Below are positions 49,071-61,529 of a stretch of 64,000 nucleotides of DNA, piece by piece. The DNA is taken from the NCBI RefSeq assembly GCF_004193775.1, contig NC_041002.1, positions 33,763,112 to 33,827,111 of the forward strand. The letters are read 5' to 3'. Position numbers and translations under genes: made by a program. This stretch comes from Glycine soja. Its lineage: Eukaryota > Streptophyta > Magnoliopsida > Fabales > Fabaceae. Below the pieces are notes generated by a model. That model did no database searches. It was not told the DNA's origin and worked only from the letters and a program-made list of their open reading frames with translations. Positions within the stretch are counted from its first letter, which is position 1; every line of letters begins with the position of its first letter.

Positions 49071-50700
49071 GTTTTCTTCGCTAAAATGCAAACATGCTTT
49101 AGTAAAGAGATAAATATTCCAACTGATTAGAGCAGCATACGCTTTTTTGAGTGAAAAACAACGTGTTTACCGGGGAAGGAGAGTCTGCTGATGAAATCCC
49201 CCATAACCTTAACTGAGATTTTGGATGTTAGCATTTTGTTTCTAAATGAACATTTAGAGGAAACACTGGGTCCGACAAAATAGAAGAAAATCACTCAAAG
49301 TGTATCAATCTCGCACAGGTAAGTGTTTCATCCTAATTCCGAACCATAGATATATCATGACTTGACTTTGCAAATTATTTCCTATCAAATCAAAAATTAC
49401 ATGTGTGATCATGGATCAATAGGACTTCCCTTGGGAATGGGTTCTTTTGGTGGGTTTTTCGGCTTTTGTGTGTTTTTGGCTTTTGATTTTTTTGTTGGCT
49501 TTTCCCTTTTCTGTTTTTGTTTAGTGTGGGGCGAACAAGTCACCGACGCACAGGATTTTGGTTGGTAATCAAAGGGAGAAGACCACTTTTAGGTCATGGT
49601 TTCCTTTTCTTTCTTTTGTTCATTTGGTGAGAATTCTGTATTTGTTCAGATATTGTCTGGTCGAGAGACCTCTCTGCACATTTCTTCTGGTTTCTTTGAC
49701 CAGGAGCTTTCTTCTTTTTTTACTTTCTCCCGTTCTTTGGTTGGGAATCTTGTTTCTTTTCCTTTTTCTTTCTCCCACCCTTTGATTGGGACTTCCCTTG
49801 CTTTCTTTTTTCCTTTGATTGGAAATTTTCCTTCTCTCCTTTTTTGCTTCCGAGGGTAAGGATTAACATTCTCACCCTGGGTCAAGGTTTATGGTGAGTC
49901 AGGACTTTGGCTCAAGACTTGTAGAATGGTTAGGCATGATACATGTCAGGGTTTGGTTTGGTTCAAGGATAAAAGGGATGCCCCACATTATTTCCATGAC
50001 ACAAATGCAAAAAATGATGATTTGGAAACTTTATGCAAAACTGGTCATGCATGCACCTATGTGGACACTCAAGTGTCAAACTTTTATGGTCATGTGACGC
50101 TAGGGCTCAGGATTCATTTCCTCTATTTTAAATCAACCCAATGTTTCCAAAATATGTTCTTTTATCAATTTGTGCATTCATCCGAGTCCATTTCGGGCGT
50201 CCGGGGAAATTTCACAGTATTCACCCTTCAGGTGTAGACACATTTTTTCAAAAACTAGTTATGATCAATGAATTTTTTTCAAAGAAAAGTTGGAAATCAT
50301 CTCTTTTCAAAAGCATGTCGGTTTTTAGCTAGACAACTTATTTTCTCTTTTTCCACCTTTTTCTTACTTGCCCTCTTCTTTTCTCTTTTGTTCTCTTTTC
50401 CATTTCATTTTTTTTCTTTTCTATTTTTATTTTTATCATGATTTTTGTTTGTTTTACATATATATTTTTTGGACGACGTTCCTAAACAAAGAACTCTACA
50501 CGGTTCCAGAATTTCAAACATCATCGATAGTAATGATATATAAACACTAACGCAACAATCTAAACAAAAATGTATGCGCTGTACAAATGACAATCGAAAC
50601 AACAAAAACAAACATTAGTCTCTCAAGTCAAAACAATAACATAGCATAAAAAAATGATAAAAGAAATATGAAAGAAAACATGAATCTGGGGATCTCCCAG
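49071..50700. other. Ogre-2 3' non-coding region with pyrimidine tract
   Basis: Collinear in places with Ogre-1 25540-27340, including the C/T-rich stretch at 49590-49850 and the CGACGTTCCTAAA..AA block near 50473 (27122 in Ogre-1). No coding frame is supported. Confidence 0.55.
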
Positions 50701-51951
50701 TCATGTATCTCCACTCCCTCCCAAGAAGTCAAGCAAATCGGCCATCTCCTCGTCCTCGTGGGCCTCTTCTCCATCGCCGAGAGCTTCTGGGGGTGCCTCT
50801 CCTGCTTGGGCCTCGGGCCAATCTCCGGGCCATGCAACCTCTGCCCTGAACTGGTCTGGAGTAGGGCATGAAAAAGAAGCGAAGCCTTGGCTCTGCATGC
50901 TAAGGCTCATCTGGTACAGACAATCATGGGTCTGTACATGTGCTCGGTGGTTGGCCGCCTGCTGGCGAACCAAATGCCGTAAATACTGCTCCATGTCAAA
51001 TGCCCCAGCCTGGCCAGCTTGATGAGGTGGTGGTGGCGCGCCTGCGGCCTGTGGAGCATCACCCTGAGCCTGTCTCTGGGTACAGTACTTCTCAATAAAA
51101 GCCCGGGTGATGGGCGGCCGAATCACCTTGGTAGGTGCAACGGGGACTCCGAACGACTGGCAGAGTCCTGTGATCAGTGCGGGGAATCCCAGGGCCCTGT
51201 TGGACTTATCTGGGTCCAAAGGGTGCCTAGTAGGCGCCATACCTGCAAAAATATAGATGGCATCAGCGATCAACTAAGCCACATGGATGCTTATCCGTGT
51301 CAGGATGGCGTACACCAGCTGACACTTCGGCATGGGAAGGTCGGAATTATGATCGGTGGGCAGGATGTTGCTGAGGAGCAACGTCATCCATATCTGGGTC
51401 AGGGTGGTCATGTTGGTGCGCATGATTCGCACTCGCCTCCCTGCAGCAGTCCGGGCAAAATCCTGCCCCGGTATACATAGCAGCTGGGCGATGGCCTCCT
51501 CATCGAACCCATCAGACCGGTTCCTCCTCTAGCCATACTCACATTCCTGGCCCTCTTCCAACACCAACGGATATCCTAGGAGTTGGCCGATAGCGTCGGC
51601 ATCAAACGGGATCCACTGACCCCTTACCCAGGATCTCATGTCACGCACGCCCTCCTCTGTTGGCCAAGCATTGGCATAAAACTCAAGGACTATTTCTGGA
51701 TCAAACTTGGCCATGGGAGTAACCAGTGATGCCCACCGCCGGCGCCCTATTTCCTCCTAGAAATCAGTATACTCGTCGTCCCTGAGCTGGACGCGTCGCT
51801 CCCGGAGAAACGACCATCCCTTGATGGCCTCGAAGCGTTGCTGGTGTACAGCGCTCCTAAAGCGGTGACTGTCATACTCCGGAGCGGAACTAGTTCCTTC
51901 GACTGCCTTGTCCTTCCTGGACCTCTTTGAGGCAAGCTTCCTCGGGGCCAT
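50701..51951 (-). pseudogene. Ogre-2 3' ORF (putative plant transposon protein)
   Basis: The same protein as 27341-28588, from ATG 51951 (MAPRKLASKR) to GGSGDT. Three TAG codons interrupt an otherwise continuous frame, near 51757 (after DEYTDF), 51530 (after QECEYG) and 51275 (before LIADAIYIFAG). At the last two, Ogre-1 has CAG. Conserved parts include FEAIKGWSFLRERRV, WIPFDADAIGQLLGYPLVLEE, GRRVRIMRTNMTTLTQIW and RALGFPALITGLCQSFGVP. Comparison of the two copies shows that the ancestral ORF was uninterrupted over about 415 codons. Confidence 0.82.
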
Positions 51952-51954
51952 TTC

Positions 51955-53168
51955 CTGCGAAGGCAAACATTTGGAAAGTTAGTTTTACCAGTGGGACACT
52001 ACTCTTAAAAAATGGCATACAACCTCCTCCCATAAATACAAACATCAATGTAAATTTAGAGCAAGCTTATGCGCATATTTCCTTACGAACGTTCACTTGC
52101 ACAAGACATTCTATTAACTAAGAAAAATGCACCCATATACAATCAAGGCAGCTTCGTTACCTAGATTATTTACATGTACTTCCAAGGTGTATTTGTTACT
52201 TACATCACACACATTTCCTTGGCTAAATTTACATACATGCATACTCAAAGCATTTTGGGGTACCAAAAATTGCACATGTGCACATCTTGGTATTTCTAAT
52301 ACCTATACATACACAAACTTCATGATGAATCTTGACTATCTACACAATAAGGTGCTACATTTCATGTTCTTTTCAAGTTTTTGCTACCTAAAGCCGCATG
52401 CGAATTCAAGTATATTTTCCTTTGCTGACTAAAATTGTATTCAAATTAAAAGGTATACATTTTTTTTGTAATGTATCTTCTTTACATAACATGCAACATA
52501 TTTACATATATTTTTTTTGTGAGACATTTTGACTACCAAAAATTATATGTACATTCATCCAAGTATTTTGCTATCATACCCAAAGTGTAAATTGCCAAAG
52601 GTATTTTGCTACCTATTCTAAACCTAAACATTCATGACGAGCAAAATTCCTAAACATCTAGGCATAGGGAAATTATTGTAGCGTGGCCCATAGCTGATTG
52701 CTGGCCAAAAAGGGTAACTTTACCCAATATGCACCTCCACTTGTGTTCTTTTTGCATAAAATTTTAATTCCTAGGCCTAGGATATATGTGGGGCAATTAC
52801 TCTAGCCTTTTTCGGGAATGAATACATATTCCAAAAATAGAAAATATGTACAAACCAAAATGCCCCATGGGTTGTTTCCTTACAAAAGTCACGCGCTAAT
52901 GCCATTGAGGCATTTCACCGAACACTTGGTGGGCGCGCGTTTAGGCGTCAATAGCAAGAGAACGGGGACAATGTGGCATGTCCCATTGTTCCAAAATGCA
53001 TTATAGGCCTAGGGCCATCCCATACAAACCCCTAATTCAACCTAATCAAGCAAGAAAACAAACCAAAATTGCCCCATACATTTGAGCACATTCCCACAAT
53101 TTAGAGCACCAAAAGGAGATCAAAATACACCAATGAAAAGCTAGAAAGCTTAGGGATGGAACACTTAC
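51955..53168 (-). other. predicted leader intron before the Ogre-2 3' ORF
   Basis: Donor CAA|GTAAGTG at 53168 and acceptor CTTCGCAG|GAAATGGCC at 51955, the same four-base distance to the ATG as in Ogre-1. 1214 bp, AT-rich. Flanking splice signals are conserved although the interior has diverged. Confidence 0.6.
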
Positions 53169-53317
53169 TTGTTGGTGATGAACAAAAGCGCAAAACGGAA
53201 TCAAAAAATGCGAAAAAGGATGACCCTAGGGCTGCAAACTCGTCAATCCCGTGGGTATGGCTTTTGAAAGGGGGGAAAAGAAGTTTTTGAATGCAAAAAC
53301 GTCCTCCCTTTCGTCAT

Positions 53318-53356
53318 TCTTATAATTTGGTGCAGGGGTGGCTCGCCCAGGCGAGC
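53318..53356 (-). promoter_or_regulatory. promoter-like module of the Ogre-2 3' ORF (hairpin and TATA box)
   Basis: Perfect hairpin GCTCGCC-CA-GGCGAGC at 53341-53356, then TATAAG (53324-53319) 16 bp further on the minus strand. Same layout as 29785-29824. Confidence 0.55.
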
Positions 53357-54064
53357 TAACCTGCACATTTTTTTTTTTTGAGGGGAACATTAACCATGTC
53401 CCCTCCCTTCTCATGGATTAGCGTCTTGCTTAAGTTAGAATTAGGTGTTGATTACTTATTTTTACTTTTTTTTTTTTTTAAAACAAACAAATAGTAAAAG
53501 AAAGCTGCAAAATACAAAGGATACGGGGCTGCCTTGCAGCGACATTCTCTGCTTGTTTCGCGCAGAGAAGGGGCAACGATCGGTCGGTCGTGACCCCATC
53601 CCCACTTGCATCCGTCCTTAAGTACCTGCAAGTAATAAACAACCAGGTATGGCCAATCTTGACCGCGTCATTGTCTTACCTTGATTGGTTTCTATCGTTC
53701 ATGTTTTGTCTCTACCCCGGAAGGTAGCCCAAGATGATCCTGCCCCTATTTTACCACAACAATATGCATGCGTATGCGTATGCGTATGCATGAATGTTTT
53801 CAAACGCAGCAAATTTAGGGAAAGTTGGTTCAGGTTCAATTCTAATTAAGCGCTTGGGGCATCCCATGAACTGAGCGGAAGGGCTCAGGTGATCACAGAT
53901 TAACGCAAGGTTTGAAACTAACATGAGGACTAAAGCCTCGAATCCACGTTCATTTCTTTGAAAGATTGTAACGAGAGATACAACAGACAGGAAATCCCTG
54001 GGGGAAATCCAGAAAACGCATAAAGATAAAGAACATGCAGCGACATCCTTAATTGCCCCAGCTT
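53357..54064. other. Ogre-2 spacer between pol and the 3' ORF promoter
   Basis: Non-coding and collinear with Ogre-1 29825-30511, including the CTTGCAGCGACATTCTCTGC block near 53533. A short GCATGCGTATGCGTATGCGTATGC run lies at 53767-53789. Confidence 0.6.
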
Positions 54065-57000
54065 CTAAGCATAATATTGTTTGATGACATCAGAATTCAC
54101 GGGTGAAGGTAGCTCTTCACCATCCATGTTGGTAAGCACCAGGGCTCCTCCGGAAAAAGCCCTCTTCACAACAAAAGGCCCTTCGTAGTTCGGGGCCCAT
54201 TTCCCTCGATGGTCCTTGACAGCATGGGACATTTTCTTTAGCACAAGGTCTCCCTCATGGAACTTGCGTAAGCGTACTTTCTTGTCGAATGCACTCTTCA
54301 TTCTTTGCTGGTATAAGCGCCCATGACTCATGGCCGTTAAGCGCTTACCCTCAATGAAGTTGAGCTGGTCATAGCGCGTTTGAGCCCACTCTGATTCCTT
54401 TAATCCGGATTCTGCCAAGATCCTTAATGACGGGACTTCTACCTCAAACGGTAACACAGCCTCCATCCCATATACCAATGAGAATGGCGTTGCCCCAGTT
54501 GACGTTCGCACTGAAGTCCGGTAACCGTGTAACGCGAATGGGAGCATTTCGTGCCAATCCTTGTATGACACGGTCATCTTTTGGATAATCTTTTTGATAT
54601 TCTTATTGGCCGCTTCCACGGCTCCATTCATCTTTGGCCGGTAGGGTGTGGAATTGTGATGCTGGATTTTAAACTCCTCGCACATTTCCCCCATCATCTT
54701 GTTATTCAGGTTGGTGTCGTTGTCCGTGATAATCTTCCTTGGCAAACCATATCGGCAGATGATCTCTTTCTTAATGAACCTGATCACCACATTCCTCGTG
54801 ACATTGGTATATGAAGCCGCCTCGACCCACTTGGTGAAATAATCTATCGCTACGAGGATGAAGCAATGACCATTCGAGGCCTTGGGCTCAATGGCCCCGA
54901 TGACATCTATTCCCCACATGGAGAAAGGCCAAGGGGCGGACATGACATTCAGAGGATGTGGTGGGGCATTGATATTATCTGAGAATGCTTGACATTTGTG
55001 GCATTTCCTCACATGGACACAACAATCACTTTCCATGGTAAGCCAGTAATAACCTGCTCTTAGGATCTTCCTGGCCATAGCATGCCCGTTGGCGTGCGTT
55101 CCAAACGAGCCCTCATGGACTTCCTCGATCATGTGATTTGCCTCCTTGGCATCCACACACCGCAGGAGTGTCATGTCGTGATTTCTTTTATACAGTATGC
55201 TTCCGCTCATGAAGAAACCGGCTGCCAACCTTCTCAATGTCCTTTTATCGTTGTCGGCAATCTCTGGCGGGTATTCTTTGCTTACGACATATCGCTTGAT
55301 GTCGAAATACCAAGGCTTTCCGTCCCGTTCCTCTTCCACTTGGCAACAATGCGCGGGTTTGCCACGACACCAAAATTCAATGTAGGGTAGATCCCCGTGC
55401 GGTGTTAGCTGGAACATAGACGCCAACGTAGCAAGTGCATCCGCCATTTGATTTTCCTCGCGGGGAACATGATGGAAGGAGATCTCATCGAAGGTCTTAG
55501 CCAATTCCTTGATATAGGCTTTGTAGGGTATCAGCTTGGGATCTCTAGTTTCCCATTCCCCTCTCAGCTGATGGATTACCAACGCTGAGTCGCCATACAC
55601 CTTGAGTAGTTTGACATTGGAGTCAATTGCTGCCTGGACGACTAGGGCACATGCTTCATATTCGGCCATGTTGTTGGTGCAGTCGAATCCTAGCCTGGCT
55701 GTGAAAGGTACACATTGATTGTCCGGAGAGACCAACACTGCCCCAACACCATGACCTAGAATGTTTGACGCTCCGTCAAACCATACAGTCCATTTGTCCC
55801 GATCTTCGTCCAATTTTTCCTCAAACAAGGCCATGATGTCCTCATCCGGGAATTCAGGATGCATGGGCTGGTAGTCGTTAAGAGGCTGTTGAGCCAAATA
55901 ATCTGCTAAAGCGCTTCCTTTTATCGCCTTTTGGGTGACGTAGACTATATCAAACTCAGATAGCAGGACTTGCCACCGGGCGATTCGTCCCGTGAGAGCT
56001 GGCTTTTCAAAGATGTACTTAACCGGGTCCATTTTGGATATCAACCAGGTAGTATGGCTCAGCATGTACTGCCTTAGGCGATGGGATGCCCATACTAAAG
56101 CACAACACGTTCTTTCGAGCAAGGAGTAATTCATCTCACAGGTTGTGAACTTCTTACTTAGGTAGTAAACAGCGCGCTCTTTCTTCCCGGATTCGTCATG
56201 TTGCCCCAACATACACCCCATTGACTCGTCCAAGATTGTCATGTACAAAATGAGAGGCCTTCCAGGTACTGGTGGCATAAGCACGGGAGGATTCATTAGG
56301 CACTTTTTTATCCTTCCAAAAGCTTCTTGACAATCCTCATTCCAGCGATCAGTTTGGTTTTTGCGTAAGAGCTTGAACAACGGCTCACAAATGGCAGTGA
56401 GCTGCGATATGAATCTGGCAATATAATTCAAGCGCCCCAGGAAACCTTGGACTTGCCTCTCTGTACGGGGTTCTGGCATCTCAAGGATGGCCTTCACTTT
56501 TTCGGGGTCTACCTCTATCCCTTTCTGGCTTACAATGAAACCAAGCAATTTCCCTAATTTGACCCCAAAGGTACACTTAGCGGGGTTCAACCTTAATTGA
56601 TATTTCTTAAGCCTTTCGAACAACTTCCGCAGGTTGACAAGGTGTTCTTCCTCGGATTTAGATTTAGCAATTATGTCGTCCACGTAGACCTCGATCTCTT
56701 GATGCATCATATCATGGAACAAAGCTACCATGGCCCGTTGATAAGTTGCCCCGGCATTCTTGAGTCCAAAGGACATCACCTTGTAACAGAACGTCCCCCA
56801 GAGGGTGACGAAAGTAGTCTTTTCCATGTCCTCGGGCGCCATCTTTATCTGATTGTAACCAGAGAAACCGTCCATGAAGGAAAATAAAGTGAAATTGGCC
56901 GTGTTATCTACGAGGATATCGATGTGTGGTAAAGGAAAATTGTCCTTGGGACTGGCCCGATTCAGGTCCCGATAATCCACACACATTCGTACTTTCCCAT

Positions 57001-57512
57001 CTTTCTTAGGAACTGGTACAATGTTGGCAACCCATTCTGGATACCGAGCGACGGCCAGAAATCCAGCGTCAAATTGCTTCTTCACTTCTTCTTTTATCTT
57101 CAAGGATGTTTCGGGCTTCATCCTTCTCAGTTTCTGTTTTACCGGGGAACACTCGGGATTTAGAGGTAATCGGTGCTGTACAATGTCAGAACTCAAACCG
57201 GGCATATCTTGGTATGACCAAGCAAAGATGTCTTGGTAGTCTTTTAGCAGGATTATTAATTCTTCACGGATAGGTGCGGTAATACCTGTACCTATCTTTA
57301 TTTCCCTTTTTCCACTGCCAATTCCTAAGTCTACCAGCTTTGTTTCTTCTCGATGAGGCCCCATTTCTTGGTCCTCATGGGTGACCATTCTTTCTAATTC
57401 TGGGGGAAGTCCCACATCCTCGTTTCCTTCATCTTCCGTTTGATTCATTTCTTGCTCGAAGTCGATAGGCGGGTCCCAGGTATTAGTACCTTCGGGGGAC
57501 TCGTCATCGGAT
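54065..57512 (-). CDS. Ogre-2 pol: RT, RNase H, second RNase H, integrase
   Basis: An uninterrupted frame of 1127 codons from the first ATG (57448), open a further 21 codons upstream to the intron acceptor. Counting from that ATG: RT at about 100-300 with KKDGKVRMCVDYRDLN, FMDGFSGYNQ (Asp 193) and YVDD (255-258). A first RNase H at about 410-540. A second, archaeal-type RNase H at about 570-700 with FDGAS, AEYEAC, YGDSALV and ADALA carrying its acidic residues. Integrase has H-x-H/C-x2-C (THANGH ... CHKCQ), GIDVIGAI, TDNDTNLN and NGAVEAANK as the catalytic triad; the usual TDNGT Gly is Asp. The dual RNase H marks TAT/Ogre elements. This is the best-preserved enzyme frame in the window. Confidence 0.93.
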
Positions 57513-57691
57513 CTGCCGTTTCAGAAAAAGAAGTAAACATGCAAATGAATGAGAATGGGTAGAGACCAGGAACAGATGAAGAAAGATCCTTGTATTATAA
57601 ATTCAAAAACAAAAGACACAAAGCCTTAACAAAAGGAAAAACTCTAAAGCCTAGGCCCAACTATAGAGCTTTTAAAACCGTAAAGGTTTAC
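57513..57691 (-). other. Ogre-type intron between gag-pro and pol
   Basis: On the minus strand the protease frame ends at a TAA that overlaps GTAAAC at 57691; the 179-bp segment ends TTCTTTTTCTGAAACGGCAG at 57513. Removing it joins codon phase exactly: the split codon becomes Ile, followed by SDDESPEGTNTWDPP and the pol frame, with no stop. Ogre elements are known to splice an intron at this position, so sequence and precedent agree. Splicing itself is not shown by DNA alone. Confidence 0.8.
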
Positions 57692-60600
57692 ATTATGCTC
57701 GTTGCGTAAATGCCGGGGCGTTCTTCCACTCGCCAATTTCCCAGCCGGAAATCAGGAGGGCATGGTCGTACCAAATCCAAAGTACTCGGAACATCATCTT
57801 CGCATATCGCGAACACTTGACCTTTGTCTCCCAGACCCGCGCTTATAAAGCTTCTACTTATGTGGCAGGGCGGGCTTCCTTCACTTTCTTGTCTCCAACG
57901 CGAGCTTTGACCACTGTTCTTCCTTCCCGCGATGCTTCTTTTCATGTCCGCCTGAGTGGGCTTATAGCCTAAACCATACTTCCCACGATTTCCTTGGGTA
58001 TTTATCAGGCTAGTTATGCCGCCGTTGTCTTTGCCTAAACCCATCCCGGGTTCATAACTGTTCCCCAACATAACTCGGGCCATCATTACCGCTGCATCGG
58101 ACAGACAAGGCTGCCCAAAGAGGGAGTCCACGGAGGAAATGCTGACCACCTCAAAAGACTGGAAAGCGGTTTCTAATGATTCTTCTGCGGCTTCCACATA
58201 AGGCATGGAGGATGGGCAGCTTACCAAGATGTCTTCCTCGCCTGACACGATGACCAAGTGCCCCTCCATTACAAATTTCAGCTTTTGGTGGAGTGTAGAA
58301 GGCACAACTCCCACTGAGTGGATCCACGGGCGCCCCAACAGACAGCTGTAAGGGGGGTTAATATCCATTATTTGGAAGGTGACTTGACAGGTGTGAGGGC
58401 CTATTTGTACTAGGAGATCGATCTCTCCCCTAACCTCTCGGCGAGTGCCGTCGAAGGCACGAACCACCATTGAACTCGGTTTTAAGTGGGAAGCATTGAA
58501 TGGTAACTTCTCCAAAGTGCTCTTAGGCATCACGTTTAAACTAGAACCATTATCGATGAGCACCTTGGCTACGATATGGTCCATACACTTGACTGATACG
58601 TGTAAAGCCTTATTATGCCCTCTCCCCTCGGCGGGGATTTCTTCTTCGGCGAAGGCAAGATAGTTGTTGGCAGTGATATTGTTGACCAGCCCTCCGAAAC
58701 CTTCTACCGAGATATCTTGGGCCACATGAGCCTCGTTCAGAACTTTTACTAGCAGAGCCCGATGAGGCTCGGAGCTCATAAGTAACTCCAACAGCGAGAC
58801 CCTGGCCGGGGTTTTGTTGAGCTGTTCGATAACCTTGAATTCGCTCTGCTGAATTATCCGAAGGAACTCGCTGGCTTCCTCTAGCGACACCTCCTTTTTT
58901 CCATCCTTTTTCTCCGGGGGGCCCTTTGCCGGAATATCTTTATTCGAAGCGTGGGGTGCTTCGCCATCTTGTTCCTCCACCACTTTTCCTTTTCCCTTGA
59001 CGTCCGCGGGTTGGACTGGTAGGTCCGGAGGTGCGAACACACGACCACTACACACCACTCAGTCCTGTGATATTTGTTACTTTAGCTGACAGCGAGCTGA
59101 CGTCAGTGGCTTCTTCTTCCTTCTCCCTCGGAGGTGTATATCTCCACGGGACCGCGTGGCTATTTTGGTACGGGAAAGGAACAGGTTTGGCTACTAAGGG
59201 GTGTCCAGGCTTTTGCGAAGCTGCGCTTTTAGTGAAGTATATCACCAAGGGTTTGGGCTTCGCAATACCGCTCCCCTCCGTAGATTGCATGCATATATGC
59301 CGCTCTTCTTTTCTTTCAATGCCGACTTCCAGTCGACCTTGATCTATCATCCGTTGTAACAATTCCTCTACTCCCAAACACGTCTCCATGTCATGCAGCT
59401 CGCTGGAGTGTAGCAGACAGGAATCCTCCTTACACCCACTATGGGGAATCACACCTCCCTTTTGTAGGGCTTCAAAGATAAACCTCCTAGGGGTTGCCAC
59501 ATCCCTTAAAGGTTTAGACCTGTGCGGCCTATCGGACTCAACTGCATTAACCGCTCCCCCTCCATGATTGGCGAGCGGGTTGGTTCTCACATTGGGCCGA
59601 TCCTCTTGGAAAGTCAGCCATCCGGCATCCATTAAATGTTGGACCTTGTATTTAAGGGCCAAGCATTTTTCGACGGAATGCCCCGGGACACCCCCATGGT
59701 ACTTGCAAGTTGCGTTAGGGTCATACCACTTCGGGAAAGGGGGTTCGAGGACCCTTCCGGGAGTTACCACGGCCAAATGATTGGCGATGAGGGATGGTAG
59801 AAGATCTTCGTATGTCATTGGGAGTGGGGTGAATTCCGGAAATGGCCTCGGAGGGAAGTTCCTTGTCGTGTTGGAATTACCGGCCAGTCGAGTCGTGTTC
59901 GGAGTTGGAACTTGGGGAGCTTCCCTCCGGGTGGGTGCCTTAGGCTGCACGGGTGTTGAACTAGAGGCGTTCCCAGTATGAGCCGAGAAGCTTGGGTGAT
60001 GTTGCGCGTACTGATGGGTACCATGAGGTGTTTGCTGGGGTTTGACCCACGCGGGTGTTGAAGAGACGGCATGGGCATCTCCCTCCTTCCTTTTTGCCCC
60101 TGTTGCCCCGATTCTTTTGGCATTCGCATTTGTGGAGGAAACGTAATCAAACTTTCCTCTTTTCAATCCTACCTCGATTCTTTCCCCGGCAAACACTAGA
60201 TCCGCAAAGCTGGACGGCATGTAACCTACTAGCTTCTCATAGTAGAACACTGGCAGAGTGTCTACCATCATGGTGATCATCTCTCTCTCAACCATGGGAG
60301 GAGCTACTTGTGCCGCCAAATCCCTCCATCGCTGCGCATATTCTTTAAAGGTTTCACCCTCTTTCTTGAACATATTCTGCAGTTGAGTACGGTCAGGAGC
60401 CATATCAGAATTGTACTGATACTGCCTTAGGAAGGCGGTAATCAGATCCTTCCAAGTACGGATACGGGAAGCTTCCAAATTAGTGTACCACACTACCGCG
60501 GCTCCGGCCAAGCTATCCTGAAAGAAGTGTATTAATAGCTTTTCATCTTTAGAGTGGGCGCCCATCTTACGGCAGTACATCTTGAGATGATTTTTGGGAC

Positions 60601-61285
60601 AAGTCGTCCCTTTATACTTGTCGAAGTCCGGCACTTTGAACTTCGGGGGAATAACAACATCGGGTACTAAGCAAAGATCCGTCATGTCTGCGAACGGATA
60701 ATCCCCAAATCCTTCCACGGCCCTCAATCTTTCCTCAAGGAGATCGAGCTTCCTCCTTTCTTCAGTTGCCGGAGGCGGCCATTCCGTGGACAAAACTATT
60801 GGTGGTGCTGCGATGTTGGGTTGAGGCAACGTGCCTGGTGCCGGCCCTTCGGGGATCGGGGGATAGAACTCGACATCCCTTCGAGCATAGTCTTGAGGGT
60901 CTTTATGGACTTCGTCGGGCTGCTGAGGAGGCTTTCTTTCATGGACGGGAGAAGCAATATGGCCCGCATCTTCTTGCAAGACGGGTGGTGAATAGTTGGG
61001 CGGCAATCCATAAGGGTAAGCCGCTCGGCTGTATCCCAGGTGAGGGCTGCCATCGTGTCCCAGTGTGTCCCTTCCCCGTCCTACTATGTTTGAGGGAGGA
61101 TGGTGCGTAGTTTCCAAGAGAATCGGGTCTGCTTCGGCAGCCGAACTAACAGCGGCGGCGGTGGCCGCGTTCTTCTTTATAAGCTGCTTCATACTTAACA
61201 TGGCCTCCATCATGGAGGCCATTTGTTCTTTCAGAGCCGACATGTCGGCTTTCATCTGTTCCTGCGTCTCCTCTTGATCACCCAT
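57692..61285 (-). pseudogene. Ogre-2 gag-protease with one frameshift
   Basis: Start chosen at ATG 61285 (MGDQEETQEQMKAD), matching the Ogre-1 gag start; the frame happens to be open further upstream. Gag core at about residues 190-390 of this start (LEERLRAVEGFG, FDKYKGTTCPKNHLKMYCRKM, HFFQDSLAGAAVVWYTNLEAS, FKEYAQRWRDLAAQV). A CKYHGG..GHSVEKC stretch follows near 59690 (an atypical zinc-binding motif). The frame shifts at about 59050 (SGV then stop); the next frame continues with SGRVFAPPDL. Protease near 58560 reads LIDNGSSLNVMP, then LLGRPWIH. A Gly-rich YEPGMGLGKDNGG ... GLGY segment (near 58050-57960) resembles a G-patch. The frame ends at the intron donor. Confidence 0.88.
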
Positions 61286-61529
61286 CGTTCTAGATTTGGA
61301 TCTGGTGCGATAGGGATACCTTGCGGCGCGTTTAGTTATGGTGTTTTTCCCTAAAAACCAAACGTGAGGAGGGGGTAAAGAAAGAAAATGCATGCTAGAG
61401 ATGAAATGTAGGAGTGATTTGATTTGCACAAGCTTTTTGGAGTAGAAACATGGGACCAACTCATTTTATTTCAAAAAGGAAGTCGTATCTAGTCAAGGTC
61501 TGAAAGACCATACAAGTTTCCTAACGATT

